The position numbers and the translations under genes were made by a program. The notes under the pieces are model-generated. The model saw nothing but the letters and a program-made list of their open reading frames with translations, did not search any database and was not told the origin of the DNA. Source: Pyropia haitanensis (lineage: Eukaryota; Rhodophyta; Bangiophyceae; Bangiales; Bangiaceae). Taken from it: 64,000 nt of DNA. Shown piece by piece: positions 53,459 to 63,452 of this stretch (position 1 is the stretch's first letter; every line of letters begins with the position of its first letter). Location of the stretch: contig SDUX01000001.1 of assembly GCA_008729055.1 (NCBI GenBank), positions 3,689,631-3,753,630 on the forward strand, written 5' to 3'.

Positions 53459-55886
53459 CTACTTGGGAGGACCCGACTCGGTCGGCGGCTCCACCGGTTC
53501 GTGGCTCACAGCCATCGGCTTGGACGGCTTGGCCTCCTGGGCCTCGGTCGTCGGTGGTGTCTTCACCTTGGACGGCGAACACAGCGACGGCTGGTTGGTG
53601 CACGCCAACACCCGGTGCCACATGCGCGAGGTAACGTCCACCTTAATTCGGGAGCGGTTGCAGATTTCCGTCATGGGCAGCATCACATGATGACCATTGA
53701 CAATACCCGCAGAGAAACCCGAATAGCCCGCCATGGCCCCGTGCACGGCACTCTGGCCCAAAAGGGAGCAGTAGAGAGAGTCTGTGGCGTTGGCGGGGAG
53801 ACTCCGGATCATGTAGAAGGGACTGGTGAGGAAGCGTAGGAACAAACGAGGGAGCAGGGAAGCGGAGAAGAGCAAGGGGAAAAGGGCGGAACACGAGTAG
53901 GCAAGGAAAGAGGCAGGCGAGATATCCGTGGTCAGCACAAGGCATGCGCAAGGGCGCACCATATTGGCCGCCGCCGCCGCCGCCGCCGCCGCCACCGTCC
54001 CCTGGTGCAGCCGGCCGGCCAACCGGTCGCGCACAGCAACTGCGGCGGAGCACCACAACAAAGCCGCGGCGACGCCTCTTCTCCCGGTCCCCACCCCCAA
54101 TAACAGGCGGTCGCCCTCTTGCTCGGGTGACATCCGGTCACTTGAGCCCCCGTCGGGGGCTCGAGCCGTGCCCCCCCCGGAGCGCCCACGAGGACGCGAC
54201 CGCCCTCACTGCTTGCCCCCCCCCCACAGAGTCCATGAGTCGCGCATCGTACTCGATGAGCTTCAGGTTGAGCTCTTGACCCAGCGATGCAAAATGCTCG
54301 TTGAGACGGGCCCGGAGCCACAGCCCAATGTCCGGCCGCTTGACGTTGCCAGAGGCGTCGGTGCCGTAGGACCGCAGGTCGCCGTCAATGAGCTCCATGC
54401 CCGCGCCCTCTGCCACCACAATGACACAGTGACCCTGCGTATTGAACAGGTCGTCCACGCAGCGGAACAGACCCGTGGGACCCGCCAGCTCGAACGGGAT
54501 CTCTGGGATCAGGCAGACGTCCTGAGAACAGGAACACAAGGAGAGGGCCAGAGCGGGAGAGTACAGCCGAGAGATAGAGGCGAACGAGATGCGTGAGAAA
54601 AGACCATGGCACAAGCTGGATAGACACGGGAAAACACGACCACAACGGAACTGCGAGAGCCCACGCGGGCAAGGCCACTGCACCCCCGATGGCTACCCAG
54701 GACACCCAGCAGAGGAGGGACGACGGGCAAGAGGAAACGTACCACATCACGGGAGGCAAGGCAGGCAAACATCGCAATCTGGCCAGAAGCACGCCCCATC
54801 ACTTTCACTAGGCCCAGGCCGTTGATGGCGGCCTTGGCCTCCACCTTGGCGCAGTTTATTGCCCGCTGCGTTTCTTCGACAGCGGTGTCAAACCCAAAGG
54901 ACCTGTCGATGAGAGGGAAGTCTAGTGTCACGGAACCCAACCAGAAAAACGTAGACGACAACAAAAGGTACGCGTCAGCATTGAAACCAACGAGTGCAAA
55001 GTATCTTCGTCCCCCCAAAAGTGCAAGCTGGTAGCGCAAGCCCCGCCTCCTCAGCCCTCCTTCACGCGTACCATTGTCCACAGTCTTGGGGATGCCCACC
55101 ACAGTGATCTTGGCCTTGCGCGCACGGAGCTCCTTGTAAATGGCCATTGCCCCCCGGTGGGTCCCGTCCCCTCCGATAATGAAGAGCTGGTTGAGCCCCC
55201 GGTCCTCCACCGCATCGCAAATGAGCTTGAGGTCAAAGCCCCCCCGGGATGAGCCGAGCACCGTGCCGCCTTGGTGGTGGATGCTGCACACCTCGTCCAC
55301 GGTCAACCGACGGAGGTTGTGGTTGGGCGAGTAGAAGCCGCGGTACCCGTACGGCACGCCGTAGATATGCTCGACGCCATACATCCGGGAGAGGGTGTAA
55401 ACAAGCTCGCGCACCACAGTGTTGAGGCCCGGCGCGAGCCCGCCACACGTGACGATGGCCGCCTTGACCGTCTGAGGATGAAACGCAATCGTCTCTCGCG
55501 GCCCGCAGCGGAGGAACTCGCGGCTGATCGTCTCGTGCTGCGCGTGGCCAATGATGTCCACCAGGATGGTCTCGTTGTTCGAAACAAAGGAGAGCCCCAG
55601 GTTGAGCGTCCGCGGGTTGGTCTTAAAGGGCGACGGGAAGGCGCCCGCGCGGGTCCACTCGGACAGGTGCGGCGGGACGAGGCGGCCGAGCTTGGACGGG
55701 TGGTCCACGAGGCGCTTGGTGAAGTGGTCGTACCGCGGATCCGAGCCGCCCGTCGCGGCGGCCAGGTCCACAATCTTGGGCTGGTCCGCGTGCGACGCCG
55801 CGTCCTCCTCCCCCGCAGCCGAGGACATCATGGCCGTTATCTTCTCAATGGTGCCGGAGCGGAGCATGCTGTCGGGGAGCGCCGCC

Positions 55887-55917
<31 letters not shown>

Positions 55918-56032
55918 GTACGGGCGCGGGCGCGGCGGCCGGCGGCGGGAGCACCGCGCCGTCAGCGACCAGGTTGGCCAGGCTGCTGCTGCTCGCGGCG
56001 CCCCGGCCCGGGTCGCGGGGGGGGACGGACAT
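53459..56032 (-). CDS. 6-phosphofructokinase, plant ATP-type
   Basis: Four exons: 56032-55072 (AATG|GTACGC), 54921-54743 (GTG|GTACGT), 54521-54253 (GA|GTACGA), 53822-53459. Junction phases 1, 0 and 2 all close correctly, giving 590 residues. It phosphorylates fructose-6-phosphate, the committing step of glycolysis. Motifs: VTCGGLAPGLNTVVREL, GYRGFYSPNHNL, GGTVLGSSRGGFDLK, GGDGTHRGA (287-291; Gly rather than Asp points to ATP, not PPi), PKTVDND spanning the first junction, FGFDTAVEETQRAI, KVMGRASGQIAM, LIPEIPFEL, AEGAGMEL, and NLKLIDPFYMIRSLPANATD spanning the third. The last exon carries GQSAVHGAMAGYSG and TNQPSL. An Ala/Pro-rich ~80-residue N-terminus might be a transit sequence, but this is uncertain. 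The C-terminus has an extra Pro/Thr tail. Confidence 0.96.
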
Positions 56033-56101
56033 GGCGGTAGACGGGCGGCACCCACACTGCCGACAAGGGGGCGCTCCACCGTCAATGGGCGGGCGGCAGA
56101 G

Positions 56102-56160
56102 CGGGGCGCGGCAAGGCGGGGCGCGGACACGCGGGGCGCGGATTGGCGGGGCGCAGGCGA
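56102..56160. repeat. 15-bp tandem repeat of GGGGCGCGG boxes, four copies
   Basis: Units CGGGGCGCGG plus a 5-base spacer start at 56102, 56117, 56132 and 56147, with exact 15-bp spacing; the last unit has diverged. Lying 70-130 bases 5' of the PFK start codon, they resemble a GC-box array, which may be promoter elements. Confidence 0.75.
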
Positions 56161-56177
56161 GGCGGCCGAGCACCACC

Positions 56178-56251
56178 GGTAATGGCAGCCTACATTCTCA
56201 AGTGACATTAGGACTGAAGGCTGTGCATTGAGATTGTAGGCTGCCGGTACC
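56178..56251. repeat. 24-bp imperfect inverted repeat (hairpin) in the PFK-derlin spacer
   Basis: Arms 56178-56201 and 56228-56251 match at 21 of 24 positions as reverse complements (core GGCAGCCTACA / GTAGGCTGCC), with a 26-base loop. The stem is unusually AT-balanced for this window. It could be a foldback element, a transcribed hairpin or paired regulatory sites. Confidence 0.8.
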
Positions 56252-57036
56252 CATATAGTGGGATCATTAGGACATACCAGGCTGACAGTACACTACTCCA
56301 CGTTGTTGATCAGGACCAAGAGTGGCACTTTGGGTGGGGGGGCGTTCTGCATAATTCGCGTACGCTGTCACCAACGCTATCACCCAAACTTTCTAGTCGC
56401 AAGCTGCACACCTCCTCCTCCCCCTTACCCTTCTCACCGCCTGTCCTTTGCGCGCCGTGCCTCGACGAGCACGGCGGCCGGCCGCCATCGGCTGGGGCGG
56501 CGACCACGGCGGAGGCGCCCGCCGCACCGTCGCTGTTGACGCCACGGTTGACGGTTTGGGTGGGGGGGGGCGGGGCGGGGGAAGGCTGGCGCGCCCGCCC
56601 GTGTCGGCGCGGCGGCGTCTGCCGGCGGCCTGCCCGCGCCGGCCAGCGGGTGGTGGCCGGCGCTGGCGGGCCGCCGCGGCGGCCGTCGGTGCTGCGCGCC
56701 GCCGCCGCCGCGACCGGTGAGCGGGGCGGGACTCGCGCGGCCGGCGCGGTGCTGGCGCCCGCGTGTCGGTGGCGCGCCACGCCGCCGCGCGGTGTGCTCG
56801 GACTTTTTTTTTTCGGGTGTGGGGCCCCTGCGGCCCGTCGTCGCGCGTCGCAACAAGCAACCCGCGGGGGCGCTGGCTGCCCGCGCGGCTGGCTGCCCCT
56901 GCGGCCGCCGGGCGCCGCCCGTCCCCTGTGCGGGTGCGCTGGGGGGTTGAGCCCGCGCTCTGTCCTCCCACGCTGCGCCGCAGGCGCCGCGGTCACCCCC
57001 CACCCGAGGCGGTGGTCTCTCTACGGGTCGGCCGCC

Positions 57037-57910
57037 ATGTCCCTCATCGAGGAGTGGTACCGCTCCATGCCCCCCGTCACGCGGACGTACATCACGCTGG
57101 CGGTGCTGACGACGGCGTCGGTGGGCCTCGACGCGATCTCCCCCTACAAGCTGTACATCAACTGGGACTCGGTGGTGCGGCTGCACCAGTACTGGCGGCT
57201 GGTGACCGCGTTCCTCTACTTTGGCTCGTTCAACCTCGACTTCCTCTTCCACATGTTCTTTCTCTATCGCTACTGCAAGCTGCTCGAACTCAACGCGTTC
57301 CGCGGCCGCACCGCCGACTTTGCGACGATGCTGCTATTCGGGGCGGCCTTCCTCCTCGCGCTTTCCCCTGCGGCGCCGTCCATCCTCTTCCTCGGCCCGA
57401 GCCTCACGTTCATGATGGTGTACGTGTGGGCGCGGCGGAACGAGCACCAGGCGATGAACCTGCTCGGGCTGTTTAACTTTCGGGCACCCTACCTGCCGTG
57501 GGTGCTCCTCGTCTTCTCGGTGCTCCTCGGCAGCCCGCCGGTGATTGACCTGATGGGCATCCTCGCGGGCCACGTCTACTACTTCCTCGTCGACGTGTAC
57601 CCAGTGATGGTGGGCATCCACCTGCTCCGCACGCCCCGGCTGCTGGTGTGGGCCGTGGGGGGGACCGCGGGGGAGGAGACGGAGCGGGAGGCGCGGGAGG
57701 CACGGGAGGCCGAGGCAGTCGCCGCCGCCGCCGACGCGGCCGAGGCCGACGCCGCCGCCGCCGCTGCCGCCGCCGCCGCCGCCGCGGGGGGGGGGGGGGG
57801 GACGCCCCGCCGGCAGATGCGCCGGGGGGAGGGGGTGAGGCGCCGCGGGGGGCTGCCGCCGACGCTGCCGGCGCGGGCGTGGCCGCGCCGCCATTGGGGG
57901 AGGGGGGAGG

Positions 57911-57949
<39 letters not shown>

Positions 57950-58010
57950 CGGCGCGGGTGCGCCGGGCTTGAGGCAACGCTTTGTCGCGGCGGGTGGCCG
58001 CGGGGTGTAG
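57037..58010 (+). CDS. derlin (Der1-like rhomboid pseudoprotease)
   Basis: Start ATG 57037. It matches derlins from MSLIEEWYRSMPPVTRTYIT through YKLYINWDSVVRLHQYWRL, VTAFLYFGSFNLDFLFHMFF, YRYCKLLE, FRGRTADFATMLLFGAA, LGPSLTFMMVYVWARRNEH and NLLGLFNFRAPYLPWVLL to LMGILAGHVYYFLVDVYP. The rhomboid-like six-TM fold is present and the catalytic Ser/His of active rhomboids are missing, as in all derlins. Derlins form part of the ER retrotranslocation (ERAD) complex with p97. The C-terminal tail is Ala/Gly-rich. At a 16-G run (57786-57801) the frame changes, and the new frame gives a tail ending LRQRFVAAGGRGV at 58010; the old frame ends at 57972 with an Arg-Ala repeat. Single exon. It converges on UBA5. 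Confidence 0.95.
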
Positions 58011-60069
58011 CCGTCGCGCCCCCCGTCGACGGTTAGGGGGGGTGCGGCTGCGGCTGTCGACGGGGGACCTCATTTCATGGCTGCATCGAGTGGCGGGCAT
58101 GGGGTGGGGGACAAGGCGGGTGAGGGGGGGGGGGAGGGCGGCGCGGGGTGGGGGGGGGGGGGGAGACGGGGTGCGGTTGCCCGCGCGCTACGACCGCCAC
58201 TGATGGCCACTGCTGGGACGGTGGCGTCGCGGCGGCAGTGGCGGGGTGGGCGCTGAGGCGGGCGCCGCGGCGGCTACCATTGGTCACGGAACCGCACGGT
58301 GGACCAGGGGGGGTCGGATAGGGGGGGACTCGGCGGCAGGGGGAGAGGCTGGAGCGGCAGCCAACCCCTCCCGCGTGTTTGCGCTGGCCGCGTGAGAGTG
58401 GGCGCCACTCATGACCAGGTCACAAGCAGGCAAAAAGAAGAGCCGGCCGCTGTCGCCACTCACCCCCCGGCACCGTGGACTGGGCCGTGCGCGGCCGCGC
58501 CGGCCGCCGTGCGCAAGTGGCGGGCGGGGCTGCCGCGGCCCTGGCCGCTGCCGCCGGGCTTCACAGACAGCGTCGGTGGGGCGGTGGCGCCACGGCCGAG
58601 GGCCCCGCTACCAGCACTCGCATGACGAGGCGACGCGACGCCATGACCACACGACAGTGCAAAGCGGGGGGGCTTGTACGCGGCGTTGTCTATCCGTTGG
58701 CGCCCTGCGTCACGCCACCACCTCTGACGACCGACGCCGCCGCGCCGATGTCGTTACGGCGGTAGTCGTGCGATGATAGAACGGGGAGGAGCGACGGGTG
58801 GGGCGAGCGGGGCGGCGGCGTGGGGAGAGCGCACGCAGCTGCGGGCGGGGGCGGCGCCGCGGCCCGCGTCGCGCGTCGCCGCCGGCCGCGGGCACCCCCC
58901 CCCCCCCCCCCCCCCCCGCGCTGCGAGCTCCCCCCCCGTCGGCTCTGTGTGCGCCCCCCGCGTTGCCGCTCGCCGACGCTCCCCTGCCAGCCACCGGCTA
59001 CGGGTGCGAGCGCCGTGTCGGGCGCCCGCCCGCCGCCAACCGTACGCCGCGGCTGCCGCAGCCGCGTCCGCGGGCGGCTGCAGACGGCACAGCCGCGACG
59101 GCCGCGACGGCCGGCGGCCGGCCGGCGTGTCGGCGCGGCGGGCGCGTCGGCGGGCACACCCCGCCTCGGCGCTGCCGCCGACACGCCTGGCCGCCGCCAA
59201 TGGCGACAGCGGCCGCCGCGCCGGGGCGCACGCGGCGCCGCGGAGCGTCGGCAGCGGCGGCATCCCCATCCCGGCCGCGTCCGCGTCGGCAGCCGCCGCG
59301 GCACCGGGGATAGACGCAAAAGCACCAAGAACGTGGCCGATCGTAGCGGGAGAGGGGGGGGCGGCGCGGCAGCGCAGGCGGCGCTCGCACACAAGGCTCC
59401 CTCGTTGGCGAGCGCGGGGCGGCGGCGGCGTGGCCGCGGACCCGCCGCCGCGCTGGCCAGTCGACCGCAGCCCCCCACAAGGCGGGCGACACCGGCCCGC
59501 CGCCGCGGCGCGCCAGCCAGCCACAGAAGCGCGGTGCGTCCCCCCCCCCCCCCCCCCCCCCCCCCCGACCGCCCCCCAGCTTCTCCCCCACGCCCCACAC
59601 CACCGCCGCCGTGACACAGCCGCCACCGCGCGTCGACGCGGGCGGCCCGCGACCGCCGCCGCACCCACTCGCCGAGTGCTGCCGCCGCCGCCGCGGCGCG
59701 CAGACGTTGCCGTCACCGTCGCGGCTGCCGCCGCCGCCGGTGGCGGCTGGGCGTCCATGCCAGGGGTGGTGCTGCCCGCCCCCCCTCGCGGGCGCCGCCG
59801 CCGTGACCCCACCGCCGCCACCAGCCCGCAACGACGCCGCCGCGGCAGGCGGGCGGGCGGCGTGCCGTCGGGCGCGCCGCAAGGGAAAAAGGAGTGGGGG
59901 GGGGGGGGGGGGGGGGGCAGGGGGGGGGGGGGAACAGAGGCACGGACGGCAGGCGACCTGCCCCGGGACAGTGGGCGGGGGGAGCGGGAGTGGAAGGCGC
60001 GCCGCCAAACCCCAACCGCACACGCGACGCCCCACGGCGCCACGCAGGCGTGTGCGCGGGGGCGGGCGG
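58011..60069. other. GC-rich low-complexity spacer between derlin and UBA5 (convergent)
   Basis: 2 kb dominated by C and G runs (58896-58917 C, 59537-59566 C, 59897-59917 G) and CGG-type sequence. Long frames on both strands translate to Arg/Pro/Ala/Gly and are not supported. Confidence 0.45.
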
Positions 60070-61742
60070 TCAGGGCTGGAGCCCCTGCAGCTGCGCCATT
60101 AGCTCCTCAATAGACGGCGGCGACGGCGGTGCGGCTGCCACTGTCCGCTCGGCCGCCCCGCCCCGCGGGGAGCCGCCCGGCGGGGACGCGGCCGCATCGG
60201 CCGCGGCGGGCGGCGGCGGCGGCGGCGGCAGCGGCGGTGGCGGCGGCGTACCGTCGGCGCCGTCCCGCCCCTCCCCCACGACAGAGATGCCCCACTCATT
60301 GGCCGCCGGCGCCGGCGCCGCCGCGTCGGCGTCGGCGGCGGCGGCAGCCGCAGCGGCGGTGGCGGCGGCGGCGGCGGCGGCGGTGGCGCCCCTGCGCCAC
60401 AGCCCCCCCCCCCCACCCCCCCCCCCCCCCCCGCCCCCCCTCAGCCACCGCCCGCTGCGCGGCGACGCACCCCCCCTCGCTGCACTCCCCGTTGGGCCGC
60501 AGCGCCCGCAGGACGCACAGCCAGTCGCGGCGGCCCTCGTAGCCGACATAGTCGGCCAGCTCCCCCCAGCCGAGGAGCCCCTTGAGCAGCGCCTGCACCG
60601 CCAGGCCCGCCACGATCGCCATCGTCGTTGGCAGCGACGCGGCGCACACGCCCGACCGGCGGATGGCGGCGTCGCCCGCCCCCGTCGCGACCGCCAGCGG
60701 CGGCACGCACGCGTAGCAGGCGGTCACGCCCGGCGCCAGCCGCTGCACGTGGCCCGACAGCGCGTCCTCCGCGACGCCCGTCTCGACCCAGGCGAGGCCG
60801 CCGCGCGCCACGCCCAGCGCCGCCCGGTTCACCGCCAGCCGCGCCGCGTAGTTGTCCACCGCCGCGACCGCCGCGTCGGCACAGCCGAGGACGCGGACGA
60901 GCGTGTCGTAGCCGCCGCCGGCGGAGCCGTCCGTCACGTCCACCCGGTGCGGCGAGACGGCCACGTCCGGGTTGATGGCGGCGAGCGCGGCGGCGGCGGC
61001 GGTGACCTTGGCCACCCCGACCTGGGCGGGCGTGTAGAAGAGGCGGTTGATGTTGGCCGGCCGCACCGTGTCGGCGTCGAGGAGGTGCAGCCGCCCGACG
61101 CCGCAGCGGGTGAGCATCTCCGCGACCACCGCGCCGACGCCGCCGACGCCAATGACCGCCACCGTGCGGCGGCGAATGGAGGCGTAGTCGGCAACGATGC
61201 CCATCCGCTGGAGCGCCATGAGCCGCGAGTAGGGGTTGCTGTCGGCCGCGTCATTGGGCATGGCCGCCGCCGCGCCACCGCAGCCGTCGCCGCCGTCGGT
61301 GGCGTCGTCGTCGTCCTCGGTACCGCCGCCGCCACCACCGCCACCGCCTCGGCCACACCCAGTGTCGCCACCGCCGTCACCACCGCTACTGCCACCACCA
61401 CCGCCACCGCCACCACCACCACCACCGCCACCGCCGACGCCACCACTGCCACCGCTACCGCCACCAACACCGCGACGAGCGGTCGCCCCCCCCCCTCGGC
61501 GGACCCCCCCCCCCCCCCCCGGCAGAGCCGCCGCCCACCCCGCCAGCCGCCGCCGCCGTCGGCTGCCCAGCCGGCAGCGCCCCCCCCCCCCACTCGCCCT
61601 GCACCACGCGCTGCGCGTCGGCGACCGCCGACCGGGCGGCGGCGACCGCCGCCGCCGCGGCGGGCGGCAGGCCCCGACCCGCCGCGGCGGCCGCCAGCGC
61701 CGCCGCCGCGGCGGCCAGGGCGGCCGCAGGGGTGTCGTCCAT
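60070..61742 (-). CDS. UBA5: UFM1-activating E1 enzyme (UBA5)
   Basis: Start at 61742 (MDDTPAAALAAAAAALAAAA), an Ala-rich helix in place of the animal N-terminal coiled coil. After a Gly-rich linker with frame changes at C runs (61486-61591) the adenylation domain begins: DSNPYSRLMALQRMGIV, VAVIGVGGVGAVVAEMLTRC, LLDADTVRPANINRLF, AAVDNYAARLAVN, ETGVAEDALSGHVQ. The zinc pairs CYAC and CSEGGC are present. The catalytic Cys lies in GVCAASLPTTM (60646-60644). After C runs 60403-60440 the frame changes again, into the C-terminal region with NEWGISVVGE, matching the UFM1-interacting motif of UBA5 (EWGI). It ends SIEELMAQLQGLQP, matching the UFC1-binding tail. All functional parts of a UFMylation E1 are thus present. 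Confidence 0.9.
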
Positions 61743-62637
61743 CAGGGGCGGAAGGCGGGAGGGAGGTTCTGGGCGGGCGGGCGGTGCTGGCGACTGGAGG
61801 GGTAGGCGGGGGGGGGGGGGGGGGAGGCGGTCGGACCGAGGGGGCGGACGGCCAGGCGCGCGTCGATCATTGCCGCGCAGCCATCGCTGCGCAGCTCCCA
61901 CCAACAAGGAAGCGGAAGCGGGAGTCCCGACAAGCTCCCCTCTGCCGAGACAGCATTTCGATGTGATACAGTGGGACACGCCGAATAGGACCCCTCCGCG
62001 GCGGCATCGAGCCACATTCAACTGTCCATGAAAAAGTTGCTGGCCGTCGACCCGCCGCCCCTGTGGCTCGCCGCTAGCGTACCACCGCCCCTGCGGTGGC
62101 GGGTACCGACGTGTGGGGGGGTGTACCCTGCCCACGTACGTGGTGCCGGCTCGGCCGACGCGGGGTCGGCCGCCACGGCGGCGGCCGAGGTGGTCCGCCC
62201 GCCGCGGCCGCCGCGGCCCCGCGTCCACGGACCGTCGCCGCGGACCGGGCCCGCCCACGGGTGGCCGGGGGGGGGGGGGGACGGCCGGGCCGCCGCCGCC
62301 GCCGCCGCTAGCAAGGAGCGGCGGCAGCCGCCGCCGCGTTGCGCCGCCGGCGGTCGCGGCGTCTGGACGGCCGCGGCCGCGGCGGCCGCGGCCGACCCGC
62401 GCACGCCACGAGGCGCACGCCGCGACGGTCGCGGTGGACCCGCGCGAGCACCGCCCCCCGCCCGCGGCGGCGGTCCCGGTCATGGCCACCGCCGCCGGCC
62501 GCGCTCCTCGCCAGCGCGCCACCGTCACTGCCGCGGGCGACGGGCGCCTCGTCCTTTCCGCCTCCCCGACACTGGTACCCGTGCGGGAGGGGCTGGCGTC
62601 CCCGTCGGTGCCGCTGACGGCGGCCGCCCGCCCCCCT

Positions 62638-62676
<39 letters not shown>

Positions 62677-62859
62677 CGTCCCCGCCCGCATCCTAGCTAT
62701 ACCTCGTTGTGCCGTCGCCCACACCACGGGCGGCGCCGCCGCCACGGGCATGGACAGTCCACACCCCGTCCCTGGCGGCGGGCCAAATTCGCCCGCCCGT
62801 CCCTGCCGGCCGCTACGGCTCGCCCGCCGCGGCCGCCGTCGGCAGCCACGGCCCGCCGC

Positions 62860-63003
62860 ACAGCGGCGGCGCCACCAGCGCGGCACGCGGCGGCGGGTTC
62901 CCCCCCCCCCCCCCCCGCCGCCGCGGCGGCGGCGCCACCAGCGACGCGCGGCGGCGGACGCCTCCCCCCCCCCCCCCGCCGCCGCGGCGGCGGCGCCGCC
63001 ACC
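62860..63003. repeat. ~62-bp tandem repeat with embedded C runs, two copies and a partial
   Basis: GGCGGCGCCACCAGCG recurs at 62865 and 62928, each followed by a CGGCGGCGG stretch, a 14-16 base C run and CCGCCGCCGCGGCGG. A degenerate third start is at 62989. Confidence 0.75.
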
Positions 63004-63266
63004 CCCAGCTGCAGCGCCCGCCCGCTGCGGGCGGCGCGCCCGCGGACCCGCCAGCGCGCACCCGCCGGCGGCGGCCGGCGCGCGCCCAGCCGCGGGCGGC
63101 GGCCGCGGCTGCAAACACGAAACAGAGGGCGCGGCGCGCGGCCGCCGCGGCGCCCCGCGGCGGGCCCGCCCGCCGACCGTTTGCACGCGTGGCCTGCCGA
63201 CGACCGCCGCGGCGGCGGTCGCTGCCCCCGCCCCGCGGCGTGCCGCCGGCCGCCGCGGCGGCCGTT

Positions 63267-63341
63267 GGCGGCAGCCGCCCGCCGCGGCCGTGGCGGCAGC
63301 CGCCCGCCGCGGTCGTGGCGGCAGCCGCCCGCCGCGACGGG
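63267..63341. repeat. 25-bp tandem repeat, three copies
   Basis: The unit starts GGCGGCAGCCGCCCGCCGCG and begins at 63267, 63292 and 63317. The copies are almost identical. Confidence 0.88.
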
Positions 63342-63354
63342 CGCGTCCCGCGGC

Positions 63355-63452
63355 GCGCCGCGTCCCGGCTGGCGGCCGCCGCGTGGCCGGTTCAGCCGCC
63401 GCGCCGCGTCCCGGCTGGCGGGCGCCGCGTGGCCGGTCCAGCCGCCGCGCCG
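63355..63452. repeat. 46-bp tandem repeat, two copies
   Basis: Copies start at 63355 and 63401 (GCGCCGCGTCCCGGCTGGCG ...), with a third start cut off at 63447. They differ at two or three positions. Confidence 0.88.

Larger units (their letters stand above)
56033..57036. promoter_or_regulatory. divergent promoter region, PFK (-) and derlin (+)
   Basis: One kilobase between start codons. It holds a GC-box tandem array and a long imperfect inverted repeat (listed separately), then GC-rich low-complexity sequence with a 9-T run near 56803-56812. No gene supported. Confidence 0.55.

Noticed and set aside
54509..55071. Reading PFK as one long exon through its introns
   Set aside because: The intron translation breaks conserved blocks, while the GT-AG junctions restore PKTVDND and RDVDVCLIPE exactly.
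58754..60043. Long frames on both strands between derlin and UBA5
   Set aside because: They mirror each other in composition; neither has domains, hydrophobic pattern or credible start.
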